Positions 7,914 through 19,850 are shown, counted from the stretch's first letter. The stretch: DNA of 64,000 bases from Larimichthys crocea (GCF_000972845.2 NC_040021.1:7359291-7423290), one strand, 5' to 3'. Numbers and translations: made by a program. Notes: generated by a model not told the origin, from the sequence alone.

Positions 7914-10900
7914 ATGATGCCGACTACCAGGAAGAGAAAGCTCCCCTCTCTGGACTCTGACAGGTGAGCTGTGAACACGCGGGACACAAAATCATCTGTA
8001 CACGTGGAGCACTGATGCCGTCAGACAAAACAAACTGAGCTTTGTGTTGAACTTCAATAGCTCATGACGTTTTTCTGGTACAGACAGTCGATTACTGAAA
8101 GCTGTTTACTAATTCTTTTGTCCTGATTTAAGTCAAAAGTTTATTATTTAACGCTCAGAACTTCCTACAGCTGTGTGTTCTTGTGTGTATTACTTTGGTA
8201 ACCCTAACAGCTGCAAGTATAACTGTACTGTATATGAGTTTTTATTCACCTGCCTCTGTGCCCTGCTGCATAGATTCAGTTTCAACATGGTCATTTATTC
8301 TAAAGATATTTTTCCATCTGATGAATTCTGCATTGGATGTGCTTGTTATCTCTCGCCGTGACTGATCTTCTGTTACTTTTAACTCCAGTCCAGCCAAGAA
8401 GGGAGTGAGGGAGGAGACGTCCCCCGTGAAGAGGAGGTCCCCCCGGAAGAAGCCAGTCAGGTGTCTTAACAAGGAGAACCTTTCATCGCCACAGAAATCC
8501 CCAAGCAAACCAGCAGGTAAGGCAGACCAGTGAGAGTCGTGGTTAAGTTAGTCATTTTAGCTCAGTAATTTTGCGTCCTTTGTCCTTTTTTTGGGGTGGG
8601 AGTTGATCATCTTATCATCATTATTCTTCTAGACTCTCCAACTAAATCACCCCAGAAATCTCCGTTCAAACCTTCTGTGGTTACAAGCTCCTTCTATGGC
8701 AAGAAGAAGCCCATCTATCTCACTCCACTAGAGAGGAAGGCGATAAAGGAGTCTCTGCCTCCTCCTCCTCCTGCGCCTGCTCTTCCTTCCCCTCCTTCAC
8801 GGGAGAAAAAGAAGAATAAGAAGAACGTTAAAGGAGGCAGCAAGCCGAGAAAGGTAGCTGCAGGATCTAAGAATGCAGGAAAGATGGGTTTCCAAAGCTA
8901 TACGACATCTTCGAGGGAGATCAAGCTGCCCAAAGTTAACAGCAGGTTTGTTTTCATACCACATAGCTGCTTTGGTGCTTCTGCAGCTTTCTGACATTTC
9001 GTCACAGTTGTAGTTATAATTTGTCTTAAATCAGTTTTTCCCAATCATTTAACTCAACAGTGTCTCTGCTAAGCCGGCACCCACTACAACCACGGCTCCT
9101 GCCGCCAGCAGCACTAAGCCAGCAGAGGCCAAGAAAGCGATCACCATGTCTTTCAGCAGCCTGAAGCCCAAACCGAAGATCTTCGTAGGAGCTGCTTTCT
9201 TCGGCACAGGGAAGAAACCCACGTCCATGTACAAGAAAGTTGCCCCTAAATCCTCCAGCAGGCCAGCTTCAGGCCCAGTGAAAAGCAAAACTGTCCTCCC
9301 ACCGACAAAGACTGAGACATCAAAGCAGCTGCCTCCTGCTCCGGTGATGAACCAGCAGCAGAAACGTCCAGCAGAGGTGAGTTAACTTTTGGTTAGATTA
9401 ACTTTGAGTTGTGGTGTTAGGCAGAGCTCTTATTTGTTGGTTATCATGCCCAATGTTGTTTCATCTTATGGTGGTATTTCTTTTTCAGGAGCAAATATTG
9501 TCATGTTAACAGAGTTTTCATCATTTTTGTCCTGGTTGTTGCCTGCAGACCAACGTCCAGCCGGTGAAGACAGAAGAGACCCGTCCGAGCACCAAACAGA
9601 GAGTGAAGTTTGACCCGACAGACTGGATGGATTCTGTTAGCGAGCAGCCTGAAACTCAACAACCATTGAGGTGATTTACTGTAAAAGCATGGCTGAAAAA
9701 CGTAAAAACAAGACAAAACACCAGATTTAGGTGGTTGTGTCTCCTGCGTAGAACTTTTTCTTTATTTTATTTAAACATTGGTGTCAGGGGAGCAGCATTA
9801 GTCAGTAATCTTCATCTTCTTCTTCCAGCAGCTCTCCTAAAATGCTGACAGAGAAATATGGAATTAGCAAGGAGCTGACGGTCGTGTTGACAAGGACCCC
9901 AACAACAAAATCTACATCCAAAACCTTGTCCCTCAGAACTCTGGTACAGAAGAAGTCTATACACATGTTAGAGTTGCACGATACCCACGGTACCCCGCTG
10001 TGCCAAGTCGTAACGGTTCCTACTATACTAGAAATTCTACATGACGGTACTACCGTGGATTACTATACTACCGGTGCCATAATAAAAAATAAAAAAAAGG
10101 CACTCATTTTGGTATCGTGACAACTCTAACACACGTTCACTGATCCTTCATATGTTTATCAGAGCCTGACATTTGTGGATTTTAACTTATAACAGTGAAC
10201 TTTACTTCTTCCAGGATGTTTCTCTGGCAGACGGCGGCTCTGAGCCTGTTTTTGAGCTGAGTGATATCAGTCCCACCAGTGCTGCCACCAGTTCCCCTAA
10301 AGGTACTTGCACTGTTTTTAACAAGTATCCCAGTTCAACCAGGGATCTGTAGCTGATTCTACTCCAGCTGTATCCAGTTCACTTGTCTTTGTTTTGATTT
10401 CTCTCACTCTTGTTCCATGAAAGCTTCATTTAAAATATGTTTTGTTTTCCTCACAGGATCCACAGCGGTGTATCCCATCTTTGGCTCTGCCTCAAAGAGG
10501 TGAGACTTTCTGTTTTAGTCATCAACAAGAGATTTCTTGTTCCAAACAGGAAGCTGGCAAAGCTTTGAGATTCAGGCGTGTTTATTCTCCCTCTTTGAGT
10601 GGTGAGAGGACGAGAAACGGCAGGTTTTACATTTTAGAAACATTAGCATGTTAATGCTGATCACCTCCCCTGTGGTCCACCTTTGTTCACCTCAAAAGTA
10701 GATCTGCTTCAATGTTGAACTTGGTGAAGTCTCAGCCTCGACCGATCCCAAAGACATGTGGGAGGTTGACCCGTAAAACAGACTACAAACCAGCAAACTG
10801 TTTTCTGTGAGCAGCAGTGCCAACAATTACTCGCCTGAACTTGTTTGTGTGATCGTAGAATCACCATTTTTATGGGATCCTCTCTACATAGATGGCTACT

Positions 10901-13494
10901 AGCCACAGGTGTCAGCTTGTGTACCATGTTCTATTATTTGTCACTCTTCAGGTTGAGGAACGCTCTGAAGTCACCGGTGTCCTGCAGCACCCCCTCTGGC
11001 CCGATAACACCACTGCAGACTAATTCTTCAGCTAAAGAGCGAAGTGTTCGCAGGAAGAAAGAGAAACAGGATGACGACCAGCTCATCATCGTACGTAAAT
11101 GTTTATATTCTCTGGTGGAGCGCTACATTCTGTACTTATATCATATTGGATATTTTGTGTTGAAACTGGCTCACACTGTATTTTCCACACCAGGACGCCG
11201 GCCAGAAGCAGTTTGGAGCGACGACCTGCAGCTCATGTGGGATGGTGTACAGCGCAGACAACCCAGAGGACAATTTCCAACACAACCAGTTCCACCAGCG
11301 CTTCCTCGACTCCATCAAATTTGTGGTAAAACGTTCAGTCAACAAGTATGGAGAAATCTACAAGTGTAGAGATAATCAATTTATGAAACCATATCAAGTG
11401 TTTTTTTTTTTTTTTTTGAGAGAGAGCCATGAATTGTAATAGACAATTCGTAGCTACCACCATATCTAATTTGCCCTCCTCAGTCTTTCTTTCTGCCTCT
11501 TAAGTGATTAAACTTTTATTTGAAGTAGTTTTTGGTATTTTGCCGAGGTCTTCTGCCAAGGCTGCTGGCACGAGTTTGTTTCACGGGGAGGTGAGTTTGT
11601 TCTGAGTTTGTTGGCTCGTAACTGCAGCGTCTTCTCTCTGTTGTGTTTCCAGGGCTGGAAGAAGGAGCGGGTGGTGGCCGAGTTCTGGGATGGAAAAATT
11701 CTCCTGGTCATGCCAGATGATCCCAAATACGCCACGAAAAAGGTGTGTGTGTGTGTGTTTGCACTGTGTTGAACTTCTCAGTGTGTGTTTATAAAGTACA
11801 TCGCCAACACAAATTCATGACATGTACCACCTTCAAAGTGTCGTACTTGATGTGGTTAGAGAGACGCTGGGAGCTGGCGTGATTAGTGTACATATTTCCA
11901 TCTTTTCATACCGTCTTCTATGCGACGTGTTTGGTTTCAGGCCGAGGATGTGCGGCGTGTAGCGGACAACGAGTTGGGTTTCCAGCAGGTGACTCTGAGC
12001 AGACCCACGCAGGCCAAGACTTACCTCTTCATCAACACAGAGCGCATGGTGGTGGGATGTCTCGTCGCTGAACCGATACGTCAGGTAAAGCTGGAGATGT
12101 TTGAGTCCCGTGATGTTGCTGTTTGTCCATGACGACGTTCACACAGTGGTTACTAACTTTTTTAGCCGTAGCTCCTTTAAAACAAAGTGATGTCTACTTG
12201 AAGAAAAAGAGCTGCTTCACCAACATCACAAGAAATTATTACTTTTATGAAATGTATTTAGCTTCAGGGCAAACATAGGCACTAATTCTCTTATGTGAGT
12301 CAGTTTATTAGACCATCATCTAGTAACTAAATGAATCATGACGAGAGATTTCAAGATGTCTGATTCAGTTTAGCTCGATCACATTTATTCGCTTTGCTGC
12401 GTTGGTGCTGACGGGTTTTGACAGACTGCTCTACTTTTTGTCCCTCTCAGGCTTACAGAGTCCTCGAGCAGCCGGATCGCCACAAAGACATGACGAAGGA
12501 CGACTTCATGGAGCGACACAGAGCATGGTGCTGCTCCACCGTCCCAGAACAAGCTCTGTGCGGGGTCAGTCGGATCTGGGTCTTCAGTCTGGCCAGACGA
12601 CAGAGCATCGCAACCCGCATGCTGGACACCGTCAGGTATGATGTCACACGCAACAAAAAAGTCACAACACCATGGTAACATCAATGTTTTAATTTATGCT
12701 GATGTGGCTCAAGTAAAGGTAACATGTTCAAAACTTGCAGTGACGTTAAATTTAACCTCTTTAGTCATAAGAAAAAAGTAAAGATGTATTTTATTTTCAT
12801 TCTCAGGTTATTTTAGTTGTGATAACGCATTTTTGTCCTCAACAATTAAACTGATCATTACAGTTTATACCTGATGGTCTGCACTACCAAAACAAAATCA
12901 AAGTTTTTAAAGAGTAGTGAGAACAGTCAAAATGTCTTCATGTATATCAGTCCGGAAAAATATAGTTTTCACCTTGATGTTCATCATTATCTATGAGCTG
13001 CTGAAACACTTATCCTAATTGTTCATACATACACTTTATTTATCCATCAAGTGGTTCCCATTGCAAACTTTTGATAAGCCTCTGTGCTGCTCTTCCTCCT
13101 GATGTGAATTTGTTAAATCAAGTTCATCCTCACCCTTTTAAACTTTTCTTGTTTTAAAAACACTTCAAATAAAGTATTGAGTTTTGCATGGCTTCACCAA
13201 GTTTCACCTCCGCTTACAAGCAGTGAACAGCAGATTCCCTAAACTTTGCACTGGTAATGTCTCTCACAGTTGGGATAACGCCACAGTATAAAAAGGTTAC
13301 AGGTCGTATTACTCCTCACCTTCCTCCTCATAATTACGCTTTCCTTGTTTGCGTGTTTTAGGAGCACCTTCATGTACGGCAGTCATCTCACTAAGGAAGA
13401 AATCGCCTTTTCTGACCCGACACCTGACGGCAAGCTGTTCGCCACCAAGTACTGCAACACGCCGACCTTCCTCGTTTACAACTTCATTGCGTGA
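7914..13494 (+). CDS. esco2: esco2, cohesin N-acetyltransferase
   Basis: Fourteen coding exons: 7914-7963, 8389-8516, 8633-8945, 9061-9376, 9549-9670, 9829-9943, 10215-10302, 10457-10499, 10952-11090, 11194-11325, 11653-11742, 11941-12084, 12451-12635 and 13362-13494. They sum to 1998 nt (665 aa) with unbroken phase; human ESCO2 is about 601 aa, and the extra length is in the disordered N-terminus. ESCO2 acetylates the SMC3 cohesin subunit in S phase to establish sister-chromatid cohesion. The N-terminus is basic and S/P/K-rich; [17 protein letters not shown] (79-95) resembles the conserved ESCO2 box A. GQKQFG (441-446) precedes a C2H2 finger (C450, C453, H468, H472). The C-terminal GNAT domain includes [17 protein letters not shown] (602-618, acetyl-CoA loop) and ends [21 protein letters not shown] non-coding first exon ends at 6526. 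The ATG has A at -3. Exon 7 is the least conserved part. Confidence 0.95.
9961..10136. mobile_element. hAT-type MITE in esco2 intron 7
   Basis: A 160 bp element (9969-10128). Its left end TAGAGTTGCACGATACC matches the inverted right end, TAGAGTTGTCACGATACC, with one extra base. It is flanked by 8 bp duplications, ACACATGT (9961-9968) and ACACACGT (10129-10136), with one mismatch. An 8 bp target duplication and this TIR type fit hAT elements. It has no coding capacity. Confidence 0.8.
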
Positions 13495-13776
13495 TGTTTG
13501 TAAAGAATTTAACTTTAAAGACGCGTGACTGTTTTAACAGAGTATCACAGATTAACAGATGTTCAGTCTTTCATATGCAACGCAATAACTGTTCAGGTTT
13601 TGATGTTAACGAGGCTTTAGTCTGTTAGTGTATAATACATCCTGTGTTCAGGATTAATTAGGTCTAGAGTTTACACCTGTTCTCATTCAGTATTTATACG
13701 TGGTACTGCTTAATTTACTGTTGAATGTTGTGTGTATATTGGCAGTGCGTTCTCTTCAGATGTTTATATTCTGCTT

Positions 13777-13782
13777 AATAAA
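13777..13782 (+). terminator. esco2 poly(A) signal 1
   Basis: AATAAA, 283 bases after the esco2 stop codon, followed by TGACTGAAAATATTCC. Confidence 0.65.
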
Positions 13783-14005
13783 GAGCTTGACTGAAAATAT
13801 TCCACCTTTCTGAATACACCCACACAGTTTGCTTTGAATCGGAGGATGTGTTGGGATCATTTTTGTCTTTTGCAGAGAAAAACTTTTCGATTCGTTCATG
13901 TTCAGATTTTATTTTTCAGACTGCGAGCTCAAAGTTTTTGAAGGAAATATGTTGAAAGGTGGATGTCATCATTGTTTCGGTGCATTCTACTTTGTAAATA
14001 CATTT

Positions 14006-14011
14006 AATAAA
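14006..14011 (+). terminator. esco2 poly(A) signal 2
   Basis: A second AATAAA, followed by a GT/T-rich stretch (CGTTTCCTTTGTTTT) typical of a downstream element. Alternative 3' ends are plausible. 14012-14799, the gap to the pbk stop, contains nothing else recognised apart from a short 'GGTTAGCTTAGCGTA' repeat scrap at 14171. Confidence 0.6.
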
Positions 14012-14799
14012 GACGTTTCCTTTGTTTTATGAACCTCAGTGTGTTTCTTGGCAGTTCACTTAGAGTGTTGCTAAGAGGACAGTATTATCTTTGTTCTCTT
14101 TTTCCCAAGAGTCAGATGAGGGGATTGATGTCTCTTGTTTGTGTTATTATTTAAAATGGAGCCAGGAGCTGGTTAGCTTAGCGTAAAAACTAATAAATTT
14201 TAGATTTAAAATTCACTGGTATGTGTGTTTGTTGGAGATTTCTGTTAACCAAAGCTGCAGTACAATCTGCCACAGTCACTGACACATCAGTAGAGTAAAT
14301 GTAAGATATTAAAACATAAAATAAAAACTCAGGATACCTCAAGAGTTTCATCAAGAAATGAAGTTTAAAGAAGTGCAGAGACACAAACATACATACGTGA
14401 GGAACAAGAAGGAAAAAGGGAGGTAAAGAAAGTAAAAACATTGACACTATAAAAGTCGACATACACAGAAAAAGAAAACAGAAATAAAAGAGTTATGTGA
14501 CAGTGACAAAGATGTACAGTATAGAGATTACAGTTTAACTCATTCATGTCAGATGATAGTTTTACCAGTGTCCAACATCTATATCTAGGCTGGATCGTCT
14601 CATGATTTATGTTTCCTGGAGATAAACAAGTAAATAGCTGGCAAGGATTGAATTTGGGGTTCATGCAGTCTGTAATCTCTCATAAATCCCTGACAAAAAA
14701 ATCTTTTGACCCGTAAGACAGAATGTTCTGGTTCCTAAACACCCCATGACATTTTTAGCTTGTGGTTCAAAGATCAAAATGTAGACCGAGTTGTGTAAA

Positions 14800-17700
14800 T
14801 CAGTCGATAACGATCACCTCACTGGGCGTTTTATCCAGAGGGGCGTTGCTCTCTAAAGCCTGGACGATCTGACCGGCTGATGGTCTCTTCTTGGGGTCTT
14901 CCTCTGTGCAGAGATAGAAGAGCTCGATCATCCTCCGGTACGAGCTGCCAAGAGCCTCGGCATCCAACGCCGGCCTCGTCCCCAACTTCTCGTAGTAGGC
15001 GTCCTCATCGAAACTTTCCTCCTCTGAAATACAAACACAAGATTTTAAACACTGATGTGAATGTAGCTGCTGTAACAGCAGAAATAATTTTGTTTTTGAG
15101 CTGCAGAAGAACTGTAACAGCAGAAATAATTTTGTTTTTGAGCTGCAGAAGAAGAAAGTATGGAGTATTTCACACAAAACAGGTCAAAATTAAGAGAAAT
15201 GAACAACAATTTTGTTTTAGACAATAAGGAATATTTCTTTTTTATCCCTTTAATTATCTGATGTCCACTCAGACCGATCTTATCCAGAGGTTCAGTATAA
15301 CTGCTCTAGATCCTTAATTTGCTAACAGACCTACAGTCCAAATATTTAGTCTGATTAATGAACATTTTAATATCTGTCCTTAGAAGCCATGTTTCCACTT
15401 AAATATATTGAACTCTGCAAAAGAAAATGTGATTATCTCCTGACCATTATGTGAATAGTAGGAGCAGGTTTATAAGAAAAGACCTCAACCAGTGAAAAAC
15501 AATAAAGAAAACAGGATGGAATTAAACCTTTCTGTTTGTTTTATTTATTAAGGTGAGGAAGGCTTCAACAGATCTGTGTGGGGTGATCATTGATGAGTTA
15601 CAGTTACAGAGCCATGAGGAGACTGTTGGCTGATTAGTCGTTAAATATTTGCTATGTCATGAGCAAATGAGTGTGCCTCACCTTCATCCTCTTCATCGTC
15701 GTCGCCCTCCAGCATCTCCAGGTGAGGCATCGCTAGCGTCATCATCTCCCACAGAGTCAGACCGAAGGCGAAGATGTCGGCCTTGTCTGTGATCTCTCCT
15801 CCCTCAAACAGAGCTTCCTTTGGTTTCCACGGCTCGGTGCCGATGTACTGGGCCTTTGGGTCGGACACTGATGACAAAGAGAAGAAAAACTGTTTTAATT
15901 AAACTCAAATTAGACTGGATAGTAATTTACAAAATTATGTTGTTCTAATTGATGTTAACACAAAGCTTGTGTTCTTTGAGCCTTGATACAATCACAACAC
16001 TGCCAGAAGTTTGCAATTACTTTAATTTAAAGTAATTTCTGAAACCTCCACTGGCTGATGACAAGTATGTACGAGCAGAGTCGAAGCTTGAATAATTTCT
16101 TTCCATCTTGGCACAGAAACAAAGTGAATCAACTGTTGAAACAGACGTTTCCACCCAAACTTGTGTTCTGTGCACGATTAATCCACTTCTACACTCTCAC
16201 GGTCTGAATGAACACAAGGATACATACAGACCTACATCTATGTATGAACCAGACATGATGTTGATAAGCATGTCTTCATATAAAAATCATATGGAGAAAA
16301 TGTTTTCTGGTTTTCCCTCCGGCTGCTCCGCATCAACACTCACAGATTTACTCTTAGGATGGACAGTGAAGTAAACTGCTTTGTTTGTGTTTGTACCACA
16401 GGCGTTTTGGTGCACACAACTTGTTGTTTTTATAATAAACTTGTGCACAAATAGCGAGCACGGTGGGAGAGACTGTTTTGCTTTGATTGTTATCTCGAAT
16501 ACTCTGAAGACAATGTCTACCTTTCATGTTCTCATCCAGCTGCAGAGACACACCAACATCGCAGATCTTGACGGTCTCAAAGTCGCCCTTGATGACAACA
16601 TTACATGACTTCATGTCGCCGTGCAGCAGCTTCTTCTCATTGTGGAGATACTGCACAAAGAGAAACAAAGCATTCCTGGTTTTCATGGCTTAATGACATC
16701 CTTCTGTGTTTATTTTGTTTTGTTACACAATCCTCATTTCTAAAATGAAATTAAAAAGATGGCCCGATGTTGAGAAAAGACAAATATGATTTGGGAAAGA
16801 ATGAAACACGGATGTTGTGAGTGGGTTTGTCTGGGATTTCCCACAGATTTTTGTATTTTATTTAAATTATATTATGAACATGAATCACTCACTTACTCTT
16901 CTTAATTTTTAACTCAAGAAATGAACAGCAGGACAGACTGGAAATGTATATATGAATTCAAAGTCAGTGCTGAAACTGAAAGTAACAGTACACAAGTGAT
17001 TCCATAACAATTAAAAACACTAACTAGAAAAGAGTTCATGATTTACCTGAAGGCCACGAGCCACGTGCAGTGCTACTTTTTCTATGTTTGCAGCAGGGAA
17101 AGCTTTCAGGCCATCCTCTCTCCTCTTCTCTAGCAGGTCATTGAGGGACTGCTCTCCTCCGTACTCCATGGCCAGACACTTTGATCCATCTTTGGCCGTC
17201 GTGAAGGCACGAAACCCTGGATGTTGAGAAAACAATACACAGGATTAACATGCCAGAAAATAACGCAACATTACAAACAAACGGAAGATGAAACAAAATA
17301 AACACAGTGAGTTGTTAAGTCTTTAAGACCAGACTGATGTGTTTGGTGGGAACTTAAAATAAGATGACCAACAAGTCATGGTTTACATTGATGCTCTGAC
17401 ACAAGATTATTTTGAAATGATGAAATTAATGTATTACCTTCTGAACATCACAGTGTGTCTGGCTGTTATAAAGTTCTACATCACGGTGTCAAAGTACTGC
17501 TGTCATGTCTTACCAACGATGTTCGGATGATTGATCCCCTTCAGGACCTTCGCCTCGTCGTTCAGGCGCTTCTGATAAACTGCCATCTGATTTGTTGCAC
17601 ACCTGCTGTTGATCTTCTTCACAGCCCAGGGAGACGCATTCAACTTTCCCATTCTAGGATGAATTAGATCAACGACACATTCATATTATTTATACACACA

Positions 17701-19008
17701 CACACACTCACACGAAAACCTTCCTTTGCAGTGGCTTTGGGAGACATCACTGTTAAACAACGTTGTCAGGAGTTTATACTGAAGACGGTGAACACGTTAA
17801 TGATCCTTAACAAAGGTTTAGACTCTCCTCTGTCATTCAGTATGCATCCACAAACACAAAGCAACTTTTTTTTAAAAAATATATACATTATTTAATATGT
17901 CTATAATACTATAACAACCTAATTTCCAACCCAGACAAGACAGGTCAGATCTCTCACACACGAGCACATTGAGGTGTTTGAGGGAGTTTAAATGACTAAA
18001 GACATCAGGACACATGGTGGACAGTCATGTATTGAGACAGAAATAGACCACTAATGCGACAGGATGTGTGATTTGGTTATAGATCCAAGTACTGAAATAT
18101 ATCAAGTAACTAGAGCTTGTTGTGGAGAAAATGCTGAAGTCAAAGGTCAATGGTGAGGTCAGGAAGGAAGAAAGTGTTCAGGAGCCTGTGATGTCTTATG
18201 ATGTATTATTTATTGATGCTTGATCAAGGAGAATTAGAGACACTCTCAAAGTTCATCAGAAGTGCCTGAGTCGGTCTCACATTCTGCCGAACTCGTGCTG
18301 GTGGATAGACTTTAAACCCAAAGATAACACCACAAATACTACACGCCCAGAATTAGTTAAAGAAAATGTTTTTACCCATGGAGGTGTTATTGTCAGCATA
18401 TTCTAGTCTGGAGACACAGATGTCTGTTTACGCAGATTGGAACGTCAAAGGCCAGCTATCTATTATGACTAGGAAGGCAGCAATAGGTCTCTTCAACCCT
18501 GGCCACCACATTGTTGAGATATGGTGGCACCTAGTCAAAGACAAACAACTAATACTGCAGAGGACCTGAAGGCCCACACGTGACCTTGTGTAACCTAAGG
18601 ATAGAAAATTCCATAACAGAGCTTGCTCTAAGTCGTGTACTCTCGCACCTCGATTCTCCGTTAACAACAGCAGACAGTGACAGGTGTCTCATATGGACAG
18701 GTACATCAGTAGATCAGTTCAGTGTTCCTGCATACTGACATACAGTATGTTGATGTTTGCTGTCTGCTTGTAAAACACTGTAAATTGTTATAGTATGCAT
18801 GAAAAAAAGCAGTGAATGCTGCACAGCTTTTTATTTATGAGAACATTACAAACCTGTCCATGAGGTAAACGTTGACTCCGGTCCCACAGCCCAACTTCTT
18901 CATGAAAGGTGAAGCCGGGATGGTGATGGGGGTCCCTCCGCTGCTTGTAGAGCTCCTGACTCGGACAGTTTTAGGGGTCTTGAACGCGCCCTCATCGGAG
19001 GAAGCCAT
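14800..19008 (-). CDS. pbk: pbk (TOPK), PDZ-binding mitotic kinase
   Basis: Six coding exons: 19008-18854, 17653-17514, 17216-17047, 16650-16521, 15867-15682 and 15023-14800. They give 1005 nt (334 aa) with every phase matching; human PBK is 322 aa. PBK is a MAPKK-like Ser/Thr kinase active in mitosis and in p38/ERK signalling. Seen in the translation: FKTP (9-12) at the place of the CDK1-phosphorylated Thr of human PBK; glycine loop LGCGTGVNV (39-47); VKK (63-65) with the ATP-anchoring Lys; catalytic HGDMKSCN (165-172); CDVGV (185-189), a DVG in place of DFG as in PBK generally; [10 protein letters not shown]; an acidic tract after [11 protein letters not shown]; and DPKKRPSA near the end. 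The ATG context is strong (AGAATGG). The last exon extends past the human C-terminus and ends EVIVID, without the human TDV PDZ ligand. A non-coding first exon ends at 19771. Confidence 0.96.
15071..15152. repeat. 42-bp tandem duplication in the last pbk intron
   Basis: TGTAACAGCAGAAATAATTT through GAGCTGCAGAAGAA appears at 15071 and again at 15113, starting 48 bp from the last exon's acceptor. Confidence 0.95.
16282..16470 (+). repeat. Dispersed repeat B in pbk intron
   Basis: Contains GGAGAAAATGTTTTCTGG, CGGCTGCTCCGCATCAAC, GGATGGACAGTGAAGTAAAC and ACCACAGGCGTTTTGG. A longer copy lies at 60240-60790, and an inverted one at 42890-43540. Family not identified. Confidence 0.75.
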
Positions 19009-19040
19009 TCTTCTGTCCTAAGAAGTAACAAATAATATGA

Positions 19041-19395
19041 TTGTTAGGAGAATTTTTAAAGGAAAAACTCTTGAATAAGGAAGACTGGATTCAAAGTATC
19101 AAAGCTGAATTTATTATTCTTGTACAAGAAGGAGCGTTTAACACACAAAAGGGGTTACAGAGAAAAGGCTCCTCGAGGAGCTCTAACAGCTGGTTTGTAT
19201 ACAATTTTCTTAAAATGGGCTTCTTAAAATTTCCTTTTTTGGTTTTCCACTTAGTAATAAACATTGTGTTTCTTGTCCAAAATGACACTTCCTTTAACCT
19301 GTCTCTCTTGTCCTTGAACTATTTTTTAAATGCCAGATAAGGGGAGTGGGTTAAAACATCTGCACGCCAGTATACTCCTAATTTTTATAACAATA
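19041..19395 (+). repeat. Dispersed repeat A in the pbk 5' intron
   Basis: CAAGAAGGAGCGTTTAACAC, GGTTACAGAGAAAAGGCTCC, GAGGAGCTCTAACAG, CTGTCTCTCTTGTCCTTG and CCAGATAAGGGGAGTGG, in the same order as at 2480-2655 and 2850-3200. It lies between the non-coding exon (to 19771) and exon 2 of pbk. Confidence 0.75.
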
Positions 19396-19770
19396 ATTAA
19401 GATGGAAAAACACATAATTAAAAACACAAACACACAGCATGTTAGTTTACTGAGCAACACGATGGCAGGCTTTAAAAAAGTAAATATTTTATATAAATAA
19501 GTGGTGTATGAAACACAAGAAGTCTCTTATGTTATACTTTAAACTTAAAAACTGTTAGATAACCTGTTTGTAAACAATAAAATGATTAAACTAGTGAACA
19601 TTTAACCAGCAGGGACAAACTTCACGTGAACGCAGCTCATAAAAATCAAAAGTTAGCGTTAATATTAAAACATTTTACTGCCGCTAACGTGTCGACGGTA
19701 CGATTTAAGATGTGTTTAATGTGTCTGTAGCCGGATAACTGCGTGATTTAATGAATAAAAGTGACTTTAC

Positions 19771-19850
19771 CTGAGTTTTCTTTCACTGTCACAACAAACT
19801 GCTCAAACTGTCTGAGCGCGCCCAACATTCAAACTGCGGTACGTACAGGA
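19771..19850 (-). other. pbk: pbk non-coding first exon (5' end approximate)
   Basis: On the minus strand, GTGAAAGAAAACTCAG|GTAAAGTCA gives a good donor after 19771. Intron 1 would run from 19770 to the acceptor CTTAG before 19017, leaving nine bases of 5'UTR before the ATG. The TSS is placed near the GC-rich E2F/CHR block by inference. Confidence 0.6.
19816..19833 (-). promoter_or_regulatory. pbk E2F-like and CHR motifs
   Basis: In gene orientation TTTGAA (CHR consensus, 19833-19828) is followed two bases later by TTGGGCGCGC (19825-19816, E2F-like). Adjacent CHR and GC-rich elements are the known signature of DREAM/E2F-controlled G2/M genes, which fits PBK biology. Confidence 0.55.

Noticed and set aside
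10845..11369. 174-codon plus-strand frame
   Set aside because: It runs out of frame across esco2 exons 10 and 11 and the intron between them; the splice-consistent esco2 frame explains the conservation.
16381..16608. 75-codon plus-strand frame over a pbk exon
   Set aside because: Antisense shadow of the pbk catalytic-loop exon joined to dispersed repeat B.
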